Source: Lachnoclostridium sp. UBA1308 | Lineage (GTDB): Bacteria > Bacillota > Clostridia > Lachnospirales > Lachnospiraceae | Length of the DNA: 23,311 nt | NCBI GenBank assembly: GCA_002307215.1 | Contig: DBTU01000005.1 | Coordinates: 35,919 to 59,229, forward strand | Direction of reading: 5' to 3' | Part shown: piece after piece, positions 7,762 to 14,106 of the stretch | Layout of the letters: each line of letters opens with the position of its first letter | Position numbering within the stretch: position 1 is the stretch's first letter | The notes under the pieces: model-generated | Seen by the model: only the letters and a program-made list of their open reading frames with translations | What the model was told of the DNA's origin: nothing | Databases searched by the model: none | Translations under genes and position numbers: made by a program

Positions 7762-10137
7762 ATGATTAATGTAATTAAAAGAGATGGTCAGGTCGCAGAA
7801 TTCACCTTGAAGAAAATCAGCGAAGCTATTACAAAAGCCTTCAAGGCAACAGAGAAGCTCTATACGGAGGAGATTATCAGTTTACTTGCACTTCGTGTAA
7901 CATCAGATTTTCAAGTCAAGATTAAAGACGAAACAATACATGTTGAAGATGTCCAGGACAGTGTGGAGAATGTATTGGAGCAGACCGGATATACAGAGGT
8001 AGCCAAGGCCTATATCCTTTACCGTAAGAATAGAGAAAAGATTCGTAATATGAAATCCACGATCTTGGATTACAAGGAGATTGTCAACAGCTATGTGAAG
8101 GAAGAAGACTGGAGAGTGAAGGAAAATTCGACGGTTACGTATTCCGTAGGCGGGCTTATTTTACACAACTCCGGCTCGATTACAGCGAATTACTGGCTGT
8201 CTGAAATATATGATGAAGAGATTGCAAATGCACACCGTAATGCTGATATACATTTACATGATTTATCCATGTTGACCGGTTACTGTGCAGGCTGGTCATT
8301 GAAGCAGTTGATCAAGGATGGTCTTGGCGGAATCCCAGGTAAGATTACTTCCTCCCCCGCGAGCCATCTATCCACACTTTGTAACCAGATGGTTAATTTC
8401 CTCGGCATTATGCAGAACGAATGGGCAGGAGCTCAGGCATTTTCCTCCTTTGATACTTATCTGGCACCTTTTGTTAAGGTGGATAATTTATCCTATAAGG
8501 AAGTAAAACAATGCATCCAATCCTTCGTGTATGGTGTGAACACACCGAGCCGTTGGGGGACACAGGCTCCGTTCTCTAATATCACCCTTGACTGGACGGT
8601 TCCGAACGATCTTGCGGAAATCCCATGTATCATTGGTGGTAAAGAAGTAGATTTTCAATATAAGGATTGCAAGAAAGAAATGGATATCGTGAATAAAGCC
8701 TTCATTGAAATCATGATTGAAGGAGATGCGAATGGAAGAGGATTCCAGTACCCGATTCCTACCTATTCCATTACGAGTGATTTTGATTGGTCTGATACCG
8801 AGAACAATCGTCTGTTATTTGAAATGACCGCAAAATACGGAACACCTTATTTCTCGAATTTTATAAACAGTGATATGGAACCCAGTGATGTCAGGTCCAT
8901 GTGTTGCAGACTTCGTCTGGATCTTCGAGAACTTCGCAAGAAGACCGGCGGATTCTTCGGTTCTGGCGAAAGCACTGGATCTGTTGGTGTTGTTACCATT
9001 AATATGCCAAGAATTGCTTATATGGCATCGAACGAAGAGGAATACTTTGAGCGACTTGATCGCATGATGGATGTTTCGGCTCGGTCCTTAAAGGTTAAGA
9101 GAGGCGTCATTACAAAGCTTTTAATTGAAGGCTTATATCCATATACAAAGCGTTATCTTGGTTCCTTTGACAGTCATTTTTCGACCATCGGCCTAATTGG
9201 AATGAATGAAGTGGGCTTAAACGCAAAATGGCTTGGCGGTGACATGACTGATGAGAAAACAAAGCAATTTTCGATAAAGACTTTAAATCACATGAGAGAA
9301 CGTCTCTCCGATTATCAGGAGCTGTACGGGGATCTTTATAATCTGGAGGCAAGTCCGGCGGAATCTACATCCTATCGTCTGGCGAAGCATGACAGAAAAC
9401 GTTGGCCCGATATTAAGACCGCAGGCAAGCAGGGAGATGTTCCATACTATACTAACAGCTCACATTTGCCTGTTGGATATACAGAGGATATTTTTGAGGC
9501 ACTTGATATTCAGGATGAGTTACAGACACTTTATACCTCCGGAACCGTATTCCATGCCTTTCTTGGCGAGAAACTTCCGGATTGGGAGGCAGCTGCAAAG
9601 CTGGTTCGTACAATCGCGAATCATTATAAGCTGCCATACTATACCCTATCACCAACTTATTCCGTATGTAAGTCACATGGATATTTGACGGGAGAACAGT
9701 ACACCTGTCCTCACTGCGGTGAGAAGGCTGAAGTGTACAGTCGCATCACCGGCTATTATCGCCCGGTTCAGAACTGGAATGAGGGTAAGACGCAGGAATA
9801 TGAAAACCGTAAACTCTATAAGCCCACTAAGTTCAGGACAATGACTGAAGGAAAAGTTCAAGAAAGCGTCGAAGTAGAAGAGGATTCTGTACAAATGGTA
9901 GATGGACTATATCTCTTCACCACCAAGACATGTCCGAATTGCCATATGGCAAAAGAGTATCTGAAAGAAAGTAACTATGCTATCGTAGATGCTGACGAGA
10001 ATGCTGATTTGGCGAGAGAATTCAGTATCATGCAGGCACCGACCCTTGTGGAAATCAAAGACGGTGCGGCAAAGAAATATGTAAATGCTTCCAATATTAA
10101 GCGCTATGCAGATGAACAGCTGCTCTGCCTGAGATAA
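7762..10137 (+). CDS. nrdD: Anaerobic (class III) ribonucleoside-triphosphate reductase with a C-terminal redoxin domain
   Basis: Oxygen-sensitive glycyl-radical enzyme that reduces ribonucleoside triphosphates to dNTPs. The N-terminal ATP-cone (about residues 3-90, VIKRDGQVAEF) is the allosteric domain. The catalytic barrel contains SMCCRL with adjacent Cys381-Cys382, where the active-site thiyl cysteine is expected. The zinc-site region reads SVCKSHGY...CPHCG, and the glycyl radical is Gly664 in RITGYYRPVQ. The glycine normally lies a few dozen residues from the end of NrdD, but here the chain continues to 791. It has an added thioredoxin/glutaredoxin-like domain from about residue 712: LYLFTTKTCPNCHMAKEYL, with the redox pair Cys724/Cys727, and a cis-Pro-like APT motif. 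This suggests a built-in electron donor. The activase gene nrdG is not in the window. AAGGGAG about 11 nt upstream sets the start. A strong terminator follows. Confidence 0.97.
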   Translation: MINVIKRDGQVAEFTLKKISEAITKAFKATEKLYTEEIISLLALRVTSDFQVKIKDETIHVEDVQDSVENVLEQTGYTEVAKAYILYRKNREKIRNMKSTILDYKEIVNSYVKEEDWRVKENSTVTYSVGGLILHNSGSITANYWLSEIYDEEIANAHRNADIHLHDLSMLTGYCAGWSLKQLIKDGLGGIPGKITSSPASHLSTLCNQMVNFLGIMQNEWAGAQAFSSFDTYLAPFVKVDNLSYKEVKQCIQSFVYGVNTPSRWGTQAPFSNITLDWTVPNDLAEIPCIIGGKEVDFQYKDCKKEMDIVNKAFIEIMIEGDANGRGFQYPIPTYSITSDFDWSDTENNRLLFEMTAKYGTPYFSNFINSDMEPSDVRSMCCRLRLDLRELRKKTGGFFGSGESTGSVGVVTINMPRIAYMASNEEEYFERLDRMMDVSARSLKVKRGVITKLLIEGLYPYTKRYLGSFDSHFSTIGLIGMNEVGLNAKWLGGDMTDEKTKQFSIKTLNHMRERLSDYQELYGDLYNLEASPAESTSYRLAKHDRKRWPDIKTAGKQGDVPYYTNSSHLPVGYTEDIFEALDIQDELQTLYTSGTVFHAFLGEKLPDWEAAAKLVRTIANHYKLPYYTLSPTYSVCKSHGYLTGEQYTCPHCGEKAEVYSRITGYYRPVQNWNEGKTQEYENRKLYKPTKFRTMTEGKVQESVEVEEDSVQMVDGLYLFTTKTCPNCHMAKEYLKESNYAIVDADENADLAREFSIMQAPTLVEIKDGAAKKYVNASNIKRYADEQLLCLR

Positions 10138-10188
10138 AGAATGGAAAGAGTAATTCAATAAAATTGCTTGCAAGTATAACTGACATAG

Positions 10189-10237
10189 ATATCCGTACCT
10201 GACGGGATAAATTCCATTTGGTACGGATATTTTATTT
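10189..10237 (+). terminator. Intrinsic terminator after nrdD
   Basis: ATATCCGTACC (10189-10199) and GGTACGGATAT (10220-10230) form a perfect 11-bp stem with a 20-nt loop, followed by TTTATTT. Confidence 0.88.
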
Positions 10238-10301
10238 GTCAACTATCCTAATATGGTTTGACTTAAATGAATTATATATAGTTCTTCAACAAAATAATAT
10301 A

Positions 10302-10330
10302 TTGCCTGGTATGAGCGGTTGAGGTACAAT
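10302..10330 (+). promoter_or_regulatory. Promoter of thyA-folA
   Basis: TTGCCT (10302-10307), a 17-nt spacer and TACAAT (10325-10330) place the transcription start near 10337, giving a leader of about 98 nt before thyA. Confidence 0.6.
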
Positions 10331-10362
10331 AGATAATTATGAAATGTGTTTCCGCATAAACA

Positions 10363-10434
10363 GGAGGAATTCTCCAAAGTAAGAGACGAAAACCATCAAT
10401 AAGGAGGTGAATCCTCCAAAATCGGGAGGCAAGT
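10363..10434 (+). promoter_or_regulatory. thyA leader with alternating Shine-Dalgarno and anti-Shine-Dalgarno segments
   Basis: Three GGAGG motifs precede thyA at 10363-10367, 10403-10407 and 10425-10429. Only the last, 5 nt from the ATG, is correctly placed to start translation. Between the second and third lies CCTCC (10413-10417), which can pair with either one: with the upstream GGAGG (5-nt loop), freeing the true site, or with the true site (7-nt loop), hiding it. The first GGAGG also has its own partner, CTCC at 10372-10375. The arrangement looks like a translational switch or stand-by site; whether a ligand or protein controls it is unknown. Confidence 0.5.
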
Positions 10435-11283
10435 ATGGGTTTAGCAGATTGTATTTTTGTTGACATGTGCAGGGATGTATTGGAGAATGGTGTTAGCACC
10501 GAAGGGGAGAAGATCAGACCGAAATGGGAGGATGGTTCCTTTGCATACACTATTAAAAAATTCGGTGTTGTAAATCGATATGATTTATCCAAGGAATTCC
10601 CGATATTGACGCTTCGTAAATCTCCTTTTATCAGCCCGATCGATGAGATTTTATGGATATGGCAGAAGAAATCCAATAATGTACATGATTTAAATAGCCA
10701 TATTTGGGACAGTTGGGCAGATGACTCCGGTTCGATCGGTAAAGCGTACGGATATCAACTGGGTGTAAAGCATCAATATAAGGAAGGCCTGATGGATCAG
10801 GTTGATCGTATTATCTATGATTTGAAGAATAATCCTTATAGCAGAAGAATTATGACGAATATTTATGTGCATCAAGATCTCCATGAGATGAAACTATATC
10901 CTTGTGCCTATAGCATGACCTTTAATGTAACGAAAAAGAAGGACAAGGATAGACTTGTTCTAAACGCCATATTAAATCAGCGATCCAATGATATTCTGGC
11001 AGCAAACAGCTGGAATGTATGCCAGTATGCGGTACTTGTCCATATGTTGGCGCAGGTATGTAACTTAGAGGTAGGAGAGCTTGTACATGTGATTGCGGAT
11101 GCCCATATTTATGACAGACATATCCCTATCATTCGGGAACTGATAGAGCAACCCGCTTATGATGCGCCGACCTTTTGGATGAATCCTGAAATTAGAGACT
11201 TTTATCAATTTAGTATAGATGATTTTAAATTAATAGATTATCAATGTGGACCGAAGGTAGGAAACATTCCGATAGCAGTATAA
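10435..11283 (+). CDS. thyA: Thymidylate synthase (ThyA type)
   Basis: Makes dTMP from dUMP using methylene-tetrahydrofolate and releases dihydrofolate, which the adjacent FolA recycles. The 282-residue length is usual for ThyA. The nucleophile is Cys157 in LYPCAYSM, QRSNDIL provides the phosphate-binding Arg/Ser, and Asn194 in SWNVCQY is the residue that selects dUMP over dCMP. DAHIYDRH is the standard C-terminal motif. Two features diverge from the E. coli type: the His after the catalytic Cys (PCH) is Ala, and the usual L-G-x-P-F-N becomes AANSWN. The retained Cys and Asn still favour thymidylate synthase over a dCMP hydroxymethylase. GGGAGG 5 nt upstream sets the start. folA begins 39 nt after the stop, so the two are an operon. 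Confidence 0.94.
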   Translation: MGLADCIFVDMCRDVLENGVSTEGEKIRPKWEDGSFAYTIKKFGVVNRYDLSKEFPILTLRKSPFISPIDEILWIWQKKSNNVHDLNSHIWDSWADDSGSIGKAYGYQLGVKHQYKEGLMDQVDRIIYDLKNNPYSRRIMTNIYVHQDLHEMKLYPCAYSMTFNVTKKKDKDRLVLNAILNQRSNDILAANSWNVCQYAVLVHMLAQVCNLEVGELVHVIADAHIYDRHIPIIRELIEQPAYDAPTFWMNPEIRDFYQFSIDDFKLIDYQCGPKVGNIPIAV

Positions 11284-11322
11284 GAAAGTTCGTTTCGCGT
11301 TGAATGAAAGGTGGTTTGCAGT

Positions 11323-11823
11323 ATGAATTTGATCGTGGCAGTAGATAAGAATTGGGCAATCGGTTATCAGAAGAATCTTCTCGTAAGGATTCCGGCCGAC
11401 CAGCGTAACTTTCGTCTTGTAACAACGGGCAAAGCTATAATCATGGGCAGGAGCACCTTAGAAAGCTTTCCGGCGGGACTGCCGTTAAAAGACAGAACCA
11501 ATATCGTTATCACCCATAAAAAAGAATATAGGGTTAAGGACGCCATAGTAGTTTCCGGTATCGAAGAAGCACAGGTAACTGTGAACGGATTTAAACCTGA
11601 GGATGTCTTTGTAATCGGAGGAGCAAGTATTTATAAGCAAATGTTGCCCCTTTGTGATATAGCCTATATTACGAAAATCGATTATGCCTATCAGGCAGAT
11701 ACATGGTTTCCGGATATGGATGGAATGGATGATTGGGAACTTACTGAGGAATCAGAGGAACAGACATATCATGATCTTATATATACCTTCTGTAGATACG
11801 AGAGAAAAAATAGTGATAGTTAA
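11323..11823 (+). CDS. folA: Dihydrofolate reductase
   Basis: Reduces the dihydrofolate produced by ThyA back to tetrahydrofolate with NADPH. The protein has 166 residues, normal for bacterial DHFR. The active-site acid is Asp26 in RIPADQRNF. IIMGRSTLESF and VFVIGGASIYKQML are the NADPH-binding motifs. Val21 stands where E. coli has Trp22. I chose ATG at 11323: AAAGGTGG ends 8 nt before it. The GTG at 11311 that would lengthen the frame lies inside that ribosome-binding site. The last codons and the TAA stop overlap the left end of a palindromic element, so the C-terminus (NSDS) may derive partly from that insertion. Confidence 0.95.
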   Translation: MNLIVAVDKNWAIGYQKNLLVRIPADQRNFRLVTTGKAIIMGRSTLESFPAGLPLKDRTNIVITHKKEYRVKDAIVVSGIEEAQVTVNGFKPEDVFVIGGASIYKQMLPLCDIAYITKIDYAYQADTWFPDMDGMDDWELTEESEEQTYHDLIYTFCRYERKNSDS

Positions 11824-11928
11824 CACCCCAGCCAAAGAAGATGATATGATTTCGATAAATGTTTCCGAAGCGGAAATAATCATTTACCGAAATCATAGGC
11901 AAGATTATTGGCTTGAGTGTGAACAGTA
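11814..11928 (+). repeat. Palindromic intergenic element, copy 1
   Basis: This copy is 115 bp long, with left arm about 11814-11866 and right arm about 11877-11928. Outer arms AGCCAA/TTGGCT and inner arms TATGATTTCG/CGAAATCATA pair. They are separated by an unpaired internal loop (AGAAGATG on the left, GGCAAGATTATT on the right). A second, longer copy lies at 13831-13997 in the same orientation. The left end overlaps the folA stop codon. The rest of the 277-bp gap before ilvE shows only a weak promoter. There is no transposase and no coding potential. Confidence 0.85.
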
Positions 11929-12012
11929 GCAAGAAATAGTAAAATACTTATGAATTTAGAAAAAATGCTTGAAAAATCCTGATACTAAGACTACTATAAA
12001 GGGGTATAAAAA

Positions 12013-12042
12013 TTGGTAATTAAGATGAACTGTCGATAGGAT
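12013..12042 (+). promoter_or_regulatory. Tentative promoter of ilvE
   Basis: TTGGTA (12013-12018), an 18-nt spacer and TAGGAT (12037-12042) lie upstream of ilvE. Both boxes are imperfect. No T-box or leucine-rich leader peptide is visible in the short leader. Confidence 0.3.
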
Positions 12043-12100
12043 AATATTAACATTCGGTTCATTGGTTAAGTCTTGAACGGGAAAAAGGAAGGATGATAAT

Positions 12101-13168
12101 ATGCAAAGTATTAAAAATGTGAAGACAAAGAATCCAAAGGTATTACCCGGAGCAGATAATCCTTTGAAATTTGGTACTATTTTTACTGACCATATGTTCA
12201 TTATGAATTATGAAACGGGAAAAGGATGGTTTGATCCGCGAATTATCCCTTATCAACCACTCAATTTAGAGCCTTCTGCCATGGTATTCCATTATGGGCA
12301 GGAAATGTTTGAAGGTTTGAAAGCATACAAGACAAAGAGCGGAAAAATATTATTATTTCGTCCAAATAAGAACATAGAGAGAGCAAATAAAACAAACCGC
12401 AGAATCTGTATTCCTGAGATACCGGAAGATATTTTTCTTCAAGCAATTAAAGCGGTTGTTAAGGCAGATGAGGCATGGATTCCCACCAAAGAGGGTACCT
12501 CTCTGTATATCAGACCATTTATTATTGCTACGGATCCTTACCTTGGTGTTCGTCCGTCAGATAAGTATTTATTCATGATTATATTATCTCCAGTCGGTGC
12601 ATATTATCCGGAAGGCCTAAATCCGGTTAAGATATGGATCGAGGATGAATATGTAAGAGCAGTAAAGGGTGGCATTGGTGAAGCGAAGGTTGGAGCGAAT
12701 TATGTGGCTTCCCTAAAATCTCAGGTAAAAGCTCATGACGAAGGCTATTCCCAGGTATTATGGTTGGATGGTGTACATCGTAAATATATTGAAGAGGTTG
12801 GCGCAATGAACATCTTCTTTAAGATTAATGGGACAGTGATTACGCCGGAGTTAAACGGAAGTATCCTTCCGGGTGTAACCAGAGATTCCGTACTTGCATT
12901 GTGCAGAGAATGGGGACTTCCTACAAAGGAATGTCGAATCTCTATCAATGAAATATATGAAGCGGCACAGAACGGCACATTAGATGAGGTATGGGGAACC
13001 GGAACAGCGGCTGTTGTTTCCCCCGTGGGACAACTTCGTTGGGGAGAACACATCATGCAGGTAAAGGACGGTGGTATCGGACCCATAAGCCAGAAACTGT
13101 ATGATACGATTACCGGAATTCAATTAGGCGAAGTGAACGATACCCATAACTGGACAGTCGAGGTATAA
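12101..13168 (+). CDS. ilvE: Branched-chain amino acid aminotransferase
   Basis: PLP enzyme that transfers amino groups between glutamate and the keto acids of leucine, isoleucine and valine, the last step of their synthesis. At 355 residues it is of the longer BCAT type (the E. coli enzyme has about 310). The PLP lysine is Lys196 in GEAKVGANYVASL. Other matches are FHYGQEMFEGLKAYK near residue 65, EEVGAMNIFF, and the phosphate-binding GVTRDSVL. GTGTAAVVSPVG near the C-terminus is also typical. AAGGAAGG about 8 nt before the ATG sets the start. It appears monocistronic; no other ilv or leu genes are in the window. The palindromic element separates it from folA. Confidence 0.95.
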   Translation: MQSIKNVKTKNPKVLPGADNPLKFGTIFTDHMFIMNYETGKGWFDPRIIPYQPLNLEPSAMVFHYGQEMFEGLKAYKTKSGKILLFRPNKNIERANKTNRRICIPEIPEDIFLQAIKAVVKADEAWIPTKEGTSLYIRPFIIATDPYLGVRPSDKYLFMIILSPVGAYYPEGLNPVKIWIEDEYVRAVKGGIGEAKVGANYVASLKSQVKAHDEGYSQVLWLDGVHRKYIEEVGAMNIFFKINGTVITPELNGSILPGVTRDSVLALCREWGLPTKECRISINEIYEAAQNGTLDEVWGTGTAAVVSPVGQLRWGEHIMQVKDGGIGPISQKLYDTITGIQLGEVNDTHNWTVEV

Positions 13169-13242
13169 TTATTTGTAAATTTACAGATTTCGCTATGTAA
13201 CATATCACGGTAACATATACGAATCATAATAGGAGGTATTAA

Positions 13243-13740
13243 ATGAGTCAGCTATATGCGGAAGCAGGAGTGAAGAGGAAGGATACACCGCGTACAATAT
13301 TACTTCGGGCCCTTTTGGTCATAGGATTATTTGTGGGTGTATTGCTCTTGCTGTTGGGAAGCTTTTTTACCATCTTTGGTGCAGCGTTAGAGGTAATATT
13401 AGTGATGATGTTTCCAAAACTCAATGTTGATTATGAGTACGTTTTTGTAGATGGGCAGCTTGATTTTGACAGAATTACCGGTAAATCAAAACGTAAAACC
13501 TTACTCCGCATTGATATGGATCAGGTTGAAATTGTTGCATTACAGGGTTCCCATGCCTTGGATAGCTTTACTTATCTAAAATGCGAGAATAAGGATTTTT
13601 CCTCCGGAAATAAAGACAGCAAACCATATATTATCATTGTGGGTGTTAAGGATAAGAAATACCGAATTGCATTCGAACCCGGTGAAAAAATGCTTTCCAT
13701 GATGAAACAAAAGAGTCCAAGAAAGGTCTCACAAATTTAA
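13243..13740 (+). CDS. Small membrane protein of unknown function
   Basis: I do not firmly recognise this 165-residue protein; it resembles short Lachnospiraceae proteins of the DUF6106 type, but I could not confirm this. The N-terminus is soluble and charged (MSQLYAEAGVKRKDTPRT). A long hydrophobic region at about residues 23-58 forms one or two membrane helices, and the remaining 100 residues are soluble with alternating beta-strand character (YEYVFVDGQLDFDRITGKSK, KPYIIIVGVKDKKYRIAFEP). The end is basic. That layout resembles a membrane-anchored PH-like or small beta domain. AGGAGG 7 nt before the ATG and typical codon use make it a real gene. It starts 74 nt after ilvE with no terminator between, so it may be read from the ilvE transcript. 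Confidence 0.75.
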   Translation: MSQLYAEAGVKRKDTPRTILLRALLVIGLFVGVLLLLLGSFFTIFGAALEVILVMMFPKLNVDYEYVFVDGQLDFDRITGKSKRKTLLRIDMDQVEIVALQGSHALDSFTYLKCENKDFSSGNKDSKPYIIIVGVKDKKYRIAFEPGEKMLSMMKQKSPRKVSQI

Positions 13741-13754
13741 AAGGTTCCATTACT

Positions 13755-13806
13755 GAGGGTGTTTAAAGTGTTTTTGTGAGATAACATTTTAAGCATCCTC
13801 TTTGAA
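13755..13806 (+). terminator. Weak terminator-like hairpin after the 165-aa gene
   Basis: GAGGGTGTTTAA (13755-13766) pairs with TTAAGCATCCTC (13789-13800), with two wobble or mismatched positions and a 22-nt loop, followed by TTT. A second perfect dyad GAATTTC/GAAATTC lies at 13804-13820. The 366-bp gap up to guaB also holds palindromic element copy 2 and the guaB promoter. Confidence 0.45.
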
Positions 13807-13830
13807 TTTCGGTGAAATTCGAAGTAAATT

Positions 13831-13997
13831 TTACAGCTTACACCCAAGCCAAAGAAGATGCTATGATTTCGGTAAATATTTCCGAAGAGGAGACGCTTCT
13901 GCTTAGTTGCATTACGTAGTTCGTATGCAAATACTCCTTTTCGAACATCATTTACCGAAATCATAGGCAAGATTATTGGCTTGGGTGTGTACTGTAA
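13831..13997 (+). repeat. Palindromic intergenic element, copy 2 (long form)
   Basis: This 167-bp stretch is almost entirely self-complementary. Its ends are TTACAG and CTGTAA. Moving inward, the arms ACACCCAAGCCAA/TTGGCTTGGGTGT, the inner arms TATGATTTCGGTAAAT/ATTTACCGAAATCATA, CGAAGAGGAG/CTCCTTTTCG and a tip hairpin TGCAT-ACG/CGTATGCA all pair. The arms share about 90% identity with copy 1 (11814-11928), including the same unpaired internal loop. Copy 1 lacks about 50 nt of the apical stem. The minus-strand reading frame across it is an artefact of the palindrome. Confidence 0.88.
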
Positions 13998-14027
13998 CAA
14001 TTAAATTACATTTATTTTTTTACGTGG

Positions 14028-14056
14028 TTGACAAGGATAGATTAATTGGTTATACT
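14028..14056 (+). promoter_or_regulatory. Promoter of guaB
   Basis: TTGACA (14028-14033, perfect consensus), a 17-nt spacer and TATACT (14051-14056). The leader of about 44 nt is too short for a purine riboswitch, and none is seen. Confidence 0.88.
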
Positions 14057-14106
14057 TTTAAAAATCTGTTTTAACATATATTCATGAAAGTGAGGAGATT
14101 ATCAAA

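Noticed and set aside
10331..10434. Tetrahydrofolate riboswitch upstream of thyA
   Set aside because: Considered because of the folate genes, but the leader is short and I could not match the conserved core or the pseudoknot of that riboswitch class.
13737..14000. Open reading frame of 87 codons on the minus strand
   Set aside because: It runs through the palindromic element; the frame is open because of the repeat, has no ribosome-binding site and its sequence is dictated by the inverted arms.
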